DNA from: Chitinophaga pinensis
Lineage (GTDB): Bacteria; Bacteroidota; Bacteroidia; Flavobacteriales_D; Crocinitomicaceae
Direction of reading: 5' to 3'
Assembly (NCBI GenBank): GCA_945902745.1
Contig: CAMDNE010000007.1
Span: 85,652-149,651, forward strand
DNA: 64,000 nt
Part shown: positions 35,815 through 45,554 of the stretch, in pieces
Numbering within the stretch: the first letter of the stretch is position 1
How the letters are laid out: each line of letters begins with the position of its first letter
The notes under the pieces: model-generated
Told to the model about the DNA's origin: nothing
Database searches by the model: none
Seen by the model: the letters and a program-made list of their open reading frames with translations, nothing else
Position numbers and translations under genes: made by a program

Positions 35815-35837
35815 TTATAAGAATTTACTCCTATAAA
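35814..35837. promoter_or_regulatory. Dyad at the BlaI-type start codon, candidate operator
   Basis: TTTATAAG (35814-35821) and CCTATAAA (35830-35837) are inverted copies matching at 7 of 8 positions, spaced by 8 bases. The left half overlaps the start codon. It does not look like the TACA/TGTA operator of staphylococcal BlaI/MecI, so operator status is inference. Confidence 0.4.
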
Positions 35838-35875
35838 TATACTCAAATTTTTATTACACCCTAAAATTCAATTAC

Positions 35876-37090
35876 TTATAGACTCAATTTTTTCTTAAGA
35901 GCAGAAGAAATTCCGTCCTTGTGCACATAAACATTAATAGTTTTGTACTTAAAGTAATTCTCAGATACATACAAGAATCCTTTTGGATAATTGCTTGTCC
36001 CCCATGAATTTTTCACCAATAAATAACGTGTATTGTTTTGATCTTTATACAACCCCACGATGTGCATGCCATGATCATCTGTTGTTGTTTTTCCATCATA
36101 CGCCTTTTGACGTAACTCAGGAGTGATAACCAATTCTTTACCAGGTGTAACAAATGCATTTGCAGTTTTATCAGCTCCACCATCAGAAAAGTTTTTATTA
36201 TCTCTTCCTTTCGTTTCAATTGTTGAAGGATCTTCTGGAGCGATTGCTAGTCCATTTCTAAAACTAAATCCTTTTTCAGAAACGTCAGCTCCCCAAGCTA
36301 ATGAATAGCCATTTTTCAACGCATATTCACACGCATCAAACAAATCCGTTAGACCAACATTATAGCTTTCTCCCCATGCCCAGTTATCAGCAATTGCTAG
36401 CATACATTTTTGGTTCATCGGGTGGTTTGTAAACGATGTTAAAGAAACATATTCGTCCATATTCAATCCAATTGCCTTCGCATAAGACATCGGAGTATAT
36501 TTCTTTCCTTTGAATTCAAATTCTTTAACGTCCTTGCCAAAATAAGCATCAAGAATTCCATTTATCGCACTCATCCAAGCAGTTGAGACTCCATTGCTAG
36601 AGCTTTTAGCGTGAGATAAAACACCTTGCACTGCTCCGTTCAAAACTTCAAACATTTCACTATGGTCATGCGTTTCTGAACCATAATTTAACCCAGTATA
36701 TATTTCTTCAGGAACAATTCCATAATTTCTTATCACAAAAGGAATATCATGAAAAGCCCCTCCTTCAGAAAAATTAATTTTTCCATCCATTCTGATGTAT
36801 TTCTCAGCTTTGCTTTCATACGCCTTGCGCACCACAAACATTTCAGCTAGAAGATCTGGATTTTTATTTCCTTTTCTAATCAATTCAGATTCAAAATATG
36901 ATAATGCAGAAAAACTCCAACAAGTCCCAGTGTTTCCTTGACTTTGGACTGGCGTTGCATCTAAATGTGCAATTTTCGTGAAAACATATTCACTTCCTTC
37001 AGCATTGGTTCCTGGTTCTGTATAACCAAATTGAGCAGTTGTAATTGATGTGAATCCTAAAAAAAGGAGAGAAAAGAAATATTTTTTCAT
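35876..37090 (-). CDS. Exported C1-family cysteine peptidase (PepC/bleomycin-hydrolase type)
   Basis: The 404-residue protein starts with a signal peptide (MKKYFFSLLFLGFTSITTAQ). The papain-type catalytic residues are visible: Cys 57 in QSQGNTGTCWSFSALSYF, His ~343 in DDHGMHIVGLYKDQ and Asn ~361 in LVKNSWGTSNYP. The arrangement, including a long insert between Cys and His, resembles aminopeptidase C/bleomycin hydrolase, which is normally cytoplasmic; here it is exported. A role in processing periplasmic or extracellular peptides is inferred. The short BlaI-type gene follows and may be cotranscribed. Confidence 0.9.
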   Translation of the reverse strand: MKKYFFSLLFLGFTSITTAQFGYTEPGTNAEGSEYVFTKIAHLDATPVQSQGNTGTCWSFSALSYFESELIRKGNKNPDLLAEMFVVRKAYESKAEKYIRMDGKINFSEGGAFHDIPFVIRNYGIVPEEIYTGLNYGSETHDHSEMFEVLNGAVQGVLSHAKSSSNGVSTAWMSAINGILDAYFGKDVKEFEFKGKKYTPMSYAKAIGLNMDEYVSLTSFTNHPMNQKCMLAIADNWAWGESYNVGLTDLFDACEYALKNGYSLAWGADVSEKGFSFRNGLAIAPEDPSTIETKGRDNKNFSDGGADKTANAFVTPGKELVITPELRQKAYDGKTTTDDHGMHIVGLYKDQNNTRYLLVKNSWGTSNYPKGFLYVSENYFKYKTINVYVHKDGISSALKKKLSL

Positions 37091-37418
37091 GTTTATTTTA
37101 TGTTTGAGGAGTAAATATAACTGTAATAATTGAAAAAAACAGTGTGTTTAAAAAAGGCAACTTAATAATTTAGGACCTGTCCTTTTTTAGTTTTTATTGG
37201 TAAGAAGAATTATAAGTGGCTAATTAACAGCGTAAAATGAGCAACGATAAGCTGTTCTTTCACTTCTTTTTTTGCTCTTGAAAATTGCTCTTAGAAACGT
37301 TTTTGGACTGTTTTTATTTTATTATTCCTGACTAAACATGCAGTTAATATGGGCTTTCTAAATTTGCGATTGAAAAGCCAAAACATCTCTTTGAATATAC
37401 TTATTTAAAGTTTTTACT
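37091..37418. other. Intergenic region with a promoter for the 1214-residue surface protein
   Basis: These 328 bases separate the leftward C1 peptidase from the rightward T9SS cargo gene. The only clear signal is TAAATTTG at 37359-37366 on the plus strand, a TAnnTTTG box giving a leader of about 49 bases. A small palindrome AGGACCTGTCCT (37172-37183) is too tight to fold well. No ORF was found. Confidence 0.55.
37359..37366 (+). promoter_or_regulatory. -7 box for the 1214-residue T9SS protein
   Basis: TAAATTTG matches TAnnTTTG; the ATG at 37419 lies 52 bases downstream. No TTG at the 18-base spacing. Confidence 0.55.
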
Positions 37419-40400
37419 ATGATGATGTTTAGTTCTGTGGTCTTTTTAGATTCCAAGATAATAAAAAAAAGCACAAAAGGTGTTGCACGTTTTTTTCAAA
37501 ACAATTTTGCTAAAGTTTTGGCTGTTCTTGTTTTTGGTGCGGTGGTGAATGTTGGTTGGGGGCAGACTTTTACTGGCACATACTCTTTTGCTAGTGCAAC
37601 TGGTAATGTTGCCTCTTTATCATACAATGGCACTACTATTTCTAATTTAACAGTTAGTGCTTTGGTTAAAACGGGAGTTACTACATCTGCAAGCACCGGA
37701 AATTCAAGAGCAACAGGATGGGATATAGGAAGTACAAATGGCGCTGCAGCTGGAGGAAGTGTAAATACTGGAAAATATTATGAGTTTTCTATAACTGCAG
37801 GAGCTGGGTATACAATTTCTAATCCAACTTTGTCTTTCGGAGTTGGAAGAAGTGGAACTGGTCCAAGAAGATTTCAATGGAGATGGAATGTTGATTCTTA
37901 TGGAACACCTCTTTCAGTTGGTACAGCAAATGTTAGTTTAACGAATACATCTGGTGTATTAGAATCACCTGATGCTAATTCAAGTTGGACTGGAAATTCA
38001 ATAATTACAACGACTTCAGGACAAACAACTATTACGTTTCGTTTTTATGCTTACGGTGCAGAGGATGCTCTTGCTGGTACTGGAGGGTTACAAGGAAATC
38101 TTACTTTTGGCGGGACATTAACCGCCGCAACAACCTCCTATTCACTAACCTACAACGGAAACGGAAACACATCTGGCACTACTCCAGTTGATGCATCAAG
38201 TCCATATGCAGCATCTGCATCAGTCACAACGCTCACAAACATTGGCTCATTGGCAAAAACAGGTAGTACATTTGCAGGATGGAACACGCTCGCAACTGGT
38301 TTAGGAACAGACATTGCTGTTAATAGCGCATATACGATGCCTACAACTAATACTATTTTATACGCAAAATGGACAGCAAATACATTAATAGTAACATATG
38401 ATAGTCAAGGAGGAAATACTATTTTAAATGGTTCAACTACAACAGGTGGAACGGTTGCTGACCCTGGAAATCCAGCTAGAGTCGGTTATGGCTTTAATGG
38501 GTGGTTTACAGCCGCAAGCGGAGGAACAGCAATCACATTTCCATACACACATGGACAAACAGCTGACTTTACCTTATACGCTCAATGGAGCGCAAACAAT
38601 AATACCTTGACATTTGATGGAAATGGTGCTACTTCTGGAGCAACTGCTTCCCAAACAATTGCAACAAATGCAAGTGCAACGTTAACTTCAAATGGATTTA
38701 TTAATACAGGATATAATTTTACTGGTTGGTCAACAACGGCAGGTGGTTCAGTAGCTTATGTGGATGGAGCAAGTTATACAATGGGAACAAGCAATGCAAC
38801 CTTGGCTGCTGTTTGGACAATTGCAACACTTCCAACAATTTCATACAGTGGTTCATTGGTTGCTGTGAATACTACTTATGGAACTGCAAGCGCAACACCA
38901 GCAACATTCTCAGTCTCAGGGTCAGCATTAACAAACAATATAACACTAACAGCGCCTGCAGGATTTGAATTTTCATCTGGTTCTGGTTATTCAACATCTT
39001 TAACACTAACACTAAGTGGAGGAGTTGTTTCTTCTACACCAATTTATGTGCGTTTAGCGGCAACAACCGTTGTTGGAACATATTCAGGAAATATTGTGTT
39101 GACAAGTTCAGGAGCAACTTCTGTAAATGTCGCAACAGTAAGTAGTACTGTAGATCCAAAAGGTTTAACCATTTCAGGCTTAACAGGAGCAAACAAAGAA
39201 TACGATGGAACAACAGCAGCAACATTCACTGGAACTGCTACATATGTTGGTCTAGTGAATGGAGAAACCTTCCCGGTTTCAGGAACACCAAGCGCAACGT
39301 TTAATTCCGCTGGAGCTGGAACAAGTGTACAAATTACATTAGCAGGTTATACAGCGCCATCTGCAAATTACACGTTAACACAGCCAACATTATCAGGCGA
39401 CATTACTGCAAAAGCATTAACTGTTTCTGGAGCGAGTGCTGCGAATAAACCTTATGACGGAACAACAACAGCAACTATTACAGGAGGTAGTTTAGTAGGG
39501 GTTGTTTCACCAGATGTTGTTACCTTAATCCAGTCAGGAAACTTTGTTTCGGCGAATCTTGGAACTGGAATCACGGTAACACCAAATTTATCAATCAGTG
39601 GAACAGATGCTGGAAATTATACCTTGACACAACCTTCTGGATTGATTGCTGATATTACACAAGCGTCACAAACAATAACATTTAGCGCTCTTGTAAATCA
39701 AACGGTTGGAGTTGCGGATTACGCACCAGGAGCAACAGCGAGTTCTGGATTAACTGTAACGTATACAAGTTCTAATCCTGCTGTAGCTATAATAGTTGGA
39801 GGGTTAATTCATGTGGTTGGCGCTGGAACAACAACGATTACAGCATCACAAGTTGGAAATGGAAACTATCTTGCTGCAAGTGATGTGAATCAATCATTAA
39901 CCGTTAACAATCTTCCACTTGCAGCTTGGGAAGTTGGTGGTTTAGTTGGTGGAGCAAATAACTTTGGTCCAAATCCGTTGGATACGATAAGCGCCAATCA
40001 AAATGTTTTAATAACTAAGTTGACGCGAGCAGTAGGTATTATACTAACATCTGGAACAGCTGCAGGAAGTGCATGGGGAGGAACAGGTGTAAATAGCTCA
40101 AGCTTTGCAAACGCTGTTACTGGAAATGATTTTATCACTTTTGGCGTTCAAGCGAAACCCGGTTATACCGCTTCTTTCTCAGAAATTCCAGCGTATAATA
40201 TTAGACGTTCAGCAACAGGAGCACCAAGAGGACAATGGCAATACCAATTGAATAACGGTAGTTTCGTAAATATAGGGGATTCAATTACATGGGGAGGAAT
40301 AACAAATAGCACAGGAAATCTACAAAGTAGTATAAATTTGTCCACAATAACGGCTTTACAAAACGTTGCTTCAAATGTCAACGTAACTTTTAGACTTGTA

Positions 40401-41063
40401 GTTTGGGGTGGGTCAAGTTCATCAGGAACTTGGTATATCAATAACATTTCGGGTAATGATTTACAAGTAACAGGAACTGTGAATGTTTATATTTCAGGTT
40501 TACCAATCGAATTGATTTCTTTCCAAGCAAAATGTGCAGGAAATAATGACGTTGATATAACTTGGTCAACAGCTTCGGAACACAACACAAAACATTTTAT
40601 TGTTGAGAAATCAAGGGATGGTGTAAATTGGGTAATCTTAAATACGTTAGCTGCTGCAGGAAATTCAACTTCAGTTATTGAATATGCTATAACAGACACT
40701 GATGTTACAAATGGCACGTCTTATTACCGCTTGACACAATTTGATACTGACGGTGCTTCAAAAAAGTTCAATATCACATCTGTTAACTGCGGTGAACAAA
40801 GAGTTACTTCAAACTTGGTTACGTATCCGAACCCAAGTAATGGTAGTTTCTATATTGATTTTTATTCACACGATGTAACTGGTCCTTCGTCAGTTTCAGT
40901 TTCGGATTCGAGGGGATTGATTATTTACAGACAAGATGTACTTGTCGAAAAAGAAAGCAATGTATTCCATATTGAAGATTTGGAAGCTGCTCCAGGAATT
41001 TACTATATACAGATTTCAAATGGAACCACTAATTCCTATATAGTGAAACATAGTTTGCGTTAA
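37419..41063 (+). CDS. Large mosaic adhesin-like protein with T9SS type A sorting domain
   Basis: The 1214-residue product has a delayed signal peptide (VLAVLVFGAVVNVGWGQ, ~33-50). A jelly-roll-like domain (~50-240) is followed by three InlB B-type (Listeria-Bacteroides) repeats with endings like FAGWNT...YAKWT, FNGWFT...YAQWS and FTGWST...AAVWT. An Ig-like region, two YDG domains (NKEYDGTTAATFTG and NKPYDGTTTATITG) and an MBG-type domain (SQTITFSALVNQTVGVADY) follow. A second jelly-roll-like domain (LAAWEVGGLVGGANNFGPNP) resembles the first. The C-terminus (VTYPNPSNGSFYIDFYS ... GIYYIQISN) is a T9SS type A sorting domain. It is likely a surface-anchored or secreted adhesin; no catalytic domain was seen. 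Confidence 0.9.
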   Translation: MMMFSSVVFLDSKIIKKSTKGVARFFQNNFAKVLAVLVFGAVVNVGWGQTFTGTYSFASATGNVASLSYNGTTISNLTVSALVKTGVTTSASTGNSRATGWDIGSTNGAAAGGSVNTGKYYEFSITAGAGYTISNPTLSFGVGRSGTGPRRFQWRWNVDSYGTPLSVGTANVSLTNTSGVLESPDANSSWTGNSIITTTSGQTTITFRFYAYGAEDALAGTGGLQGNLTFGGTLTAATTSYSLTYNGNGNTSGTTPVDASSPYAASASVTTLTNIGSLAKTGSTFAGWNTLATGLGTDIAVNSAYTMPTTNTILYAKWTANTLIVTYDSQGGNTILNGSTTTGGTVADPGNPARVGYGFNGWFTAASGGTAITFPYTHGQTADFTLYAQWSANNNTLTFDGNGATSGATASQTIATNASATLTSNGFINTGYNFTGWSTTAGGSVAYVDGASYTMGTSNATLAAVWTIATLPTISYSGSLVAVNTTYGTASATPATFSVSGSALTNNITLTAPAGFEFSSGSGYSTSLTLTLSGGVVSSTPIYVRLAATTVVGTYSGNIVLTSSGATSVNVATVSSTVDPKGLTISGLTGANKEYDGTTAATFTGTATYVGLVNGETFPVSGTPSATFNSAGAGTSVQITLAGYTAPSANYTLTQPTLSGDITAKALTVSGASAANKPYDGTTTATITGGSLVGVVSPDVVTLIQSGNFVSANLGTGITVTPNLSISGTDAGNYTLTQPSGLIADITQASQTITFSALVNQTVGVADYAPGATASSGLTVTYTSSNPAVAIIVGGLIHVVGAGTTTITASQVGNGNYLAASDVNQSLTVNNLPLAAWEVGGLVGGANNFGPNPLDTISANQNVLITKLTRAVGIILTSGTAAGSAWGGTGVNSSSFANAVTGNDFITFGVQAKPGYTASFSEIPAYNIRRSATGAPRGQWQYQLNNGSFVNIGDSITWGGITNSTGNLQSSINLSTITALQNVASNVNVTFRLVVWGGSSSSGTWYINNISGNDLQVTGTVNVYISGLPIELISFQAKCAGNNDVDITWSTASEHNTKHFIVEKSRDGVNWVILNTLAAAGNSTSVIEYAITDTDVTNGTSYYRLTQFDTDGASKKFNITSVNCGEQRVTSNLVTYPNPSNGSFYIDFYSHDVTGPSSVSVSDSRGLIIYRQDVLVEKESNVFHIEDLEAAPGIYYIQISNGTTNSYIVKHSLR

Positions 41064-41082
41064 AGCTATTGGTCTAAAAATG

Positions 41083-41114
41083 AAAAGGGAAAGCAAACGA
41101 GCTTTCCCTTTTTT
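41083..41114 (+). terminator. Terminator after the 1214-residue protein gene
   Basis: GGGAAAGC (41087-41094) and GCTTTCCC (41101-41108) pair perfectly around AAACGA, extended by A4/T4 and followed by a T-run. It lies 20 bases after the stop codon; the next gene is convergent and 100 bases away. Confidence 0.92.
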
Positions 41115-41213
41115 AATTAAAGCAATATTAGTTCTTGCGGAGGTTGATCAAAAAGTGATTTGCTTTCGTGGGATAATTATTTGTAATTAAATTATTACCA
41201 AAATAACGACTGC

Positions 41214-42359
41214 TTATTTCTTTAAAACCCAACCATCAAACCCGTGTGATTTTGCGTCTTGAATAATTGTTTGTAACGCTTGTTCTGTCGATGCTTTCCC
41301 GGCGCTAATTCTACTTAAACCATTAGAAACATCCGTAATATAAGCATCAAATCCCTTCTCCTTTAATAGAGTGACAAGATTGTTGGCATTTTCTTCACTT
41401 CCAAAACAACCAACAATAAATTCAAAATTCTTAGAAGAAATATTCGTCACTTCTGGAGTTTCCTGAACAGCGGAAGTATTTATTTTATTTCGAGGAATTC
41501 GAATGGGAATATATAAATCTTCGTTGTATTGATAAGAGAAAACAGAAACATCTTCAGGTAAATCAGCAATTGATTCGTCCAACGTTTTCGATTCATTGTT
41601 CTTATCACTATTTTTCAATTCTTGTTTGTTGTAACTTCCTTCTTCACTATGATAAAATGGGTTGAAATCTTTCACTGAAATCATTCCTGATTCTAAAACA
41701 TTTGTTTGAACGGGCAGCCAAAAAGAATAAAATGCAATAGGCAATAGGCAAGCTGCAGCAATGTATTTCCAAATTTTAGTCTTCGGTTGAAGTGCGGGGT
41801 GTGAAATAATTACTGTTTCTTTTGCTTCCTTATTAATTGAAATAGATTCTGTGTTGAATACGATTGCAGATTTATTTTCAGTTCTTTCTTCACTATTAAT
41901 TGCACTTTCAACACTTATTTTTTGAGCAAATTGAACATCACTTTCAGAGAGAAAATGCACCTTTCCTAAGCCATATGAATCCAATAACAAATTGAAAAAA
42001 CGGTCTTGTTCAAAACAGATGTTTTTTTCTTGGTCGAAGAATAAAAAACCAACTTTATCAATTGAAATTCTCTCTCCTCTTCTTAATTGAACATTCCAAG
42101 AACCAACTAAATCACCAACGATTTTTGTTGATTCATTGTAATCAATACCATTAGAAACCGCCAATTCTGCTATTAATAAACCATCGTTATTAATTAATTG
42201 TCGGTTGAATAGTAAGGATTTTTTTGGTGGTGACATTACACCATTTCTATAATCAATTGAAGCGCCAGTCTGTTTTGCAACAAACCCGCCAAAAGAAGGA
42301 ATTATCACGCAATTATGGCGTAACAACAATTCTCCAATAAGTTCTTCTACTGATACCAT
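41214..42359 (-). CDS. HU-CCDC81 and SPOR domain protein
   Basis: The 381-residue protein carries the Bacteroidota HU-CCDC81 pair at the N-terminus: IGELLLRHNCVIIPSFGGFV (domain 1) and RRGERISIDKVGFLFFDQEK within domain 2. A single membrane helix (WKYIAAACLLPIAFYSFWLP, ~205-222) is followed by a linker and a C-terminal SPOR domain (FEFIVGCFGSEENANNLVTLL ... GFDGWVLKK). SPOR domains bind denuded septal peptidoglycan, so the protein probably bridges a cytoplasmic HU-like part to the cell wall at division. It is 58 bases downstream of kdsB. Confidence 0.9.
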   Translation of the reverse strand: MVSVEELIGELLLRHNCVIIPSFGGFVAKQTGASIDYRNGVMSPPKKSLLFNRQLINNDGLLIAELAVSNGIDYNESTKIVGDLVGSWNVQLRRGERISIDKVGFLFFDQEKNICFEQDRFFNLLLDSYGLGKVHFLSESDVQFAQKISVESAINSEERTENKSAIVFNTESISINKEAKETVIISHPALQPKTKIWKYIAAACLLPIAFYSFWLPVQTNVLESGMISVKDFNPFYHSEEGSYNKQELKNSDKNNESKTLDESIADLPEDVSVFSYQYNEDLYIPIRIPRNKINTSAVQETPEVTNISSKNFEFIVGCFGSEENANNLVTLLKEKGFDAYITDVSNGLSRISAGKASTEQALQTIIQDAKSHGFDGWVLKK

Positions 42360-42417
42360 GTGCTAAAGTTAACAATTTACGTCAATCTCTGCAAGTTACG
42401 AAAACGAACTAAAAGAG

Positions 42418-43146
42418 TTACAGCAATTCAAGAACTTTGTCAACGTCTGCTGGAACATCTATATTTGGAGTTTCAATATCCGTAATCACTACTTGAATTG
42501 AAAATCCATAAAACATCCATCTTAATTGCTCAAGTGATTCCGTTTTCTCTAAAATTGTAGGTTTTAAAGAAGTAAGTGTCTGTAAAACATCTGCGCGATA
42601 AGCATACAAACCGATGTGCCTTAAAAAGGGGTATTGTTTGTTGTTTTGATTCGAATGCTCGGTATTTGGAATTGCACTTCTGCTGAAATACAATGCTTGA
42701 TTAGTATGATTTACAACTATTTTAATTCGGTTAGGATTTTCAATGTCTTCTTTCGAAATGGCATAATTTCCTAATGTTGCAATTTGTGTTTCTGAAGTTT
42801 CAAATGCATCAATTAATTGATCTAATTGACGAAAATCGACAAGTGGTTCATCTCCTTGAATATTTATTATAACATCCATTTCTGGAAACATTTTTGCAAC
42901 CTCAGCGCATCTATCAGTTCCACTTGGATGATTTTTTAGTGTCATCATAACTTTCCCGCCAAAGCGGATAACCTCATCAACTATTCTTTGATCGTCAGTT
43001 GCAACAATAATCTCTGAGATTCTTTTTGATTTTTTAGCGCCTTCATAAACACGTTGAATCATCGATTTTCCCTTTAAGTTTATCAGCGGCTTTCCGGGAA
43101 AACGGGAAGAGTCAAATCGTGCTGGAATAATACCGAGTACCTTCAT
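42418..43146 (-). CDS. kdsB: 3-deoxy-manno-octulosonate cytidylyltransferase
   Basis: The 242-residue enzyme activates Kdo as CMP-Kdo for the LPS inner core. It has GIIPARFDSSRFPGKPLINL, the nucleotide-binding IIVATDDQRIVDEV, the metal site VIINIQGDEPLVD and RHIGLYAYRADVLQ. Length fits the family (~245). Its ATG overlaps the stop of the upstream TonB receptor gene by one base (TAATG), a sign of translational coupling, although no functional link is obvious. Confidence 0.96.
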   Translation of the reverse strand: MKVLGIIPARFDSSRFPGKPLINLKGKSMIQRVYEGAKKSKRISEIIVATDDQRIVDEVIRFGGKVMMTLKNHPSGTDRCAEVAKMFPEMDVIINIQGDEPLVDFRQLDQLIDAFETSETQIATLGNYAISKEDIENPNRIKIVVNHTNQALYFSRSAIPNTEHSNQNNKQYPFLRHIGLYAYRADVLQTLTSLKPTILEKTESLEQLRWMFYGFSIQVVITDIETPNIDVPADVDKVLELL

Positions 43147-45476
43147 TAAAATTTCATTTGCACTTGTAGCATAAATGTCCTTGGAGCTTGAATATCGCCT
43201 GGTCGAGTTGAATATTCTGCATTTAAAAGATTATTTATCATAAATCCTATTCTATAATGTTCTTTAAAATTATATCCAACTCTCATGTCTACAACCAAAC
43301 TTCCTTTATGATTTAAAACTCTGTATTGTTTCAACCCAGGTAATATTTGAGTTCCAAAAACACCATCTTCAAACGTTTTGTCGATGTTTTCCATAAAACT
43401 GTTGTATCTGACAGACGCTCCTATGCTTATTTTTTTCCAAGTAGCTTCAACATCTGCTTTTGCTAAATGTTTAAATCTATATTTTAACATTGTGCTCCCA
43501 GAATCAGAAAAATTGGATGTATAAGCTGGATCCGAATTCATACTTATCGGATTCATATACGTGTAACCTATTAACGTAACTAATTCAACATCTTTAATTT
43601 TTCCTTGACTATTAAAAGAGAATTCAACGCCAGAAATACGCGCTTTTTCAGCATTTTGAGCTTGAAATCCAAGGAAATTTTTGATGTATCCAGGATTATT
43701 TGGGTCAAAAGATAAAGGAATGTTTGGATCTGGAAAAAGGCCAAACGTAAACTCCATCATATTAGAATACTGATTAATAAACCCAGCAACATCGATTAAA
43801 CCTTTCCATTCACCCATCTTTACACCTTGCTTGATTCCTATTTCTGCAGCCCAACCTTTTTCAGGCATTAAATTCGGATTTGGGAAGATGTTTAATGCTC
43901 CGACACTTGTTACTGTGTATCTTTCAGCAACTGAAGGATAACGAACTCCTTGTCCAAATGAAGCCCTCAAGTGTGTAAACTTTGCGATTTGATAATGAAT
44001 TCCCAATCTAAATATTGGCGTAACAGGAATTTTATTGGAAGAATCTTTCCCAAAATAGAAATCAGAATCCCCCTTGCGTTTGTCTTGTTCAAAATATTCA
44101 AGTCGCACACCAGCGGTTAAATCCAGTTTTCCAATTTTATGTTCATACTGACCATATAACGCTGAATTAGTTGAATGATGATCCCCGAATAAATTTGAAT
44201 TAACGGAGTTATAGGTTATTGTTGTTCCAGCTGTAAGTACAATTGATTTATTCCAAGTCTTCTGAAATTGATAATCAGCATATGAAACTGATGCAGTAGA
44301 ACTTTGAGCTTTGTTCGTCATGTTTTGATTATCAATATAATACAATCTCGTTTTTAAATTGTGTTTATTTGAATATTTGTCTGTGTATTTAATATAAGGG
44401 TCAACACTTAATCTCAGACCAGTATTATATGTCAAGGTTGAAGCGGCAAGGCTTGTATCCGCTCCTCCATTTGGAGTATAAGCAAAAGTGTCGCTTTGCC
44501 AAATAATAAAGTTTCCGGTTTTTTGATATTGAACATTGTATCCAATACCACTTTTTAAATTTCTAAGTTTAATTGGTCGAATAAAAATTGTTCCACTGAT
44601 TCTAGCGCGATCTTCGGTCTCACCTTGGCGATATCCTTGGTTTTTAAAAGCAGTTGTTGAAATCGTGTAACCCATGTTTTTCAACATTTTTCCATGATAT
44701 GCTTCCACTTGATAAAACATTGGATTTGTTGACCACCATTTTAACGTTTCACGCTGCGGATTTCCATATACTCCTGACATCAGTTTTATTCTTGTATCAG
44801 CTTTTGGGCCAGGTTCTCTTTCCGTTAAAGATATGATTCCATTTAAAGCTCCACTACCATATAATACAGATGAAGCTCCTTTCATGATCTCAATTTGTGA
44901 AGTTTGTTCCATCGGAATCGAATTCCATTTTGTGTCCCCAGCATCTCCAGAAAGCATCGGAACGCCATTCCAAAGTAATAAGACTCTGCTTCCGGCACCA
45001 TAAGAAAACCCACTTCCCCCTCTAATGCTCACTTGACCGTCCATGGCATAAACTCCAGGACTTTGATCAACTGCTTGCTCAAGGTCAGTTATTCCTTTGT
45101 TATCAATCATTGTGGTTTTTATAATCTCCATAGAAATTGGAACTTCTTCTATTTTTTGAGATCTTCTCCCTGCGGAAACAACCACCGTTCCAATATTGGT
45201 GATTGGATTACCTAAAGAAATAGTAACGTCCCCTGGAAATTCAATAAGCGTTGTATCATTTTCAAATGAAATCATCGTCGTGATAAGTGTAATTGGAAAT
45301 TCCGTTGCTAATAAAATAAATTTCCCATCACTATCTGAAAGAACCTTTTCACCGTTGGATGCAATTATTTTGGCTCCAACAATTGGTTCCTTAGATTCGA
45401 TGTTTTGCACTTTCCCATTAACCTGAGAAAACGAAACAAAAGGAATTAAAATTAGAAGTAGTAATATATATTTCAT
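43146..45476 (-). CDS. TonB-dependent outer-membrane receptor (paralog 2)
   Basis: The 776-residue receptor has a signal peptide (YILLLLILIPFVSFSQ), an N-terminal CarboxypepD-regulatory-like domain (~18-95, KEPIVGAKIIASNGEKVLSD), a plug (TDLEQAVDQSPGVYAMDGQV, IRGGSGFSYGAGSRVLLLWN, GASSVLYGSGALNGIIS) and a 22-strand-type barrel ending in LQVQMKF. It is a close paralog of the upstream receptor at 45555-47876 (plug segments nearly identical). The imported substrate is unknown; no siderophore or cobalamin genes lie nearby. It overlaps kdsB by one base and is probably cotranscribed with the upstream paralog (78-base gap). Confidence 0.92.
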   Translation of the reverse strand: MKYILLLLILIPFVSFSQVNGKVQNIESKEPIVGAKIIASNGEKVLSDSDGKFILLATEFPITLITTMISFENDTTLIEFPGDVTISLGNPITNIGTVVVSAGRRSQKIEEVPISMEIIKTTMIDNKGITDLEQAVDQSPGVYAMDGQVSIRGGSGFSYGAGSRVLLLWNGVPMLSGDAGDTKWNSIPMEQTSQIEIMKGASSVLYGSGALNGIISLTEREPGPKADTRIKLMSGVYGNPQRETLKWWSTNPMFYQVEAYHGKMLKNMGYTISTTAFKNQGYRQGETEDRARISGTIFIRPIKLRNLKSGIGYNVQYQKTGNFIIWQSDTFAYTPNGGADTSLAASTLTYNTGLRLSVDPYIKYTDKYSNKHNLKTRLYYIDNQNMTNKAQSSTASVSYADYQFQKTWNKSIVLTAGTTITYNSVNSNLFGDHHSTNSALYGQYEHKIGKLDLTAGVRLEYFEQDKRKGDSDFYFGKDSSNKIPVTPIFRLGIHYQIAKFTHLRASFGQGVRYPSVAERYTVTSVGALNIFPNPNLMPEKGWAAEIGIKQGVKMGEWKGLIDVAGFINQYSNMMEFTFGLFPDPNIPLSFDPNNPGYIKNFLGFQAQNAEKARISGVEFSFNSQGKIKDVELVTLIGYTYMNPISMNSDPAYTSNFSDSGSTMLKYRFKHLAKADVEATWKKISIGASVRYNSFMENIDKTFEDGVFGTQILPGLKQYRVLNHKGSLVVDMRVGYNFKEHYRIGFMINNLLNAEYSTRPGDIQAPRTFMLQVQMKF

Positions 45477-45554
45477 AAGCAGGTTTTATTGTCTTTGCAA
45501 ATAAGATGAAATGCTAAAATACCAATTTCATTAAATATCCTTATATAAATTTCA

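Noticed and set aside
35814..35837. Dyad as a proven BlaI operator
   Set aside because: It does not match the known TACA/TGTA operators; kept only as a candidate.
37172..37183. Palindrome AGGACCTGTCCT followed by T-run as a terminator
   Set aside because: Only a 5-bp stem with a two-base loop; it cannot fold well, and no gene ends there on that strand.
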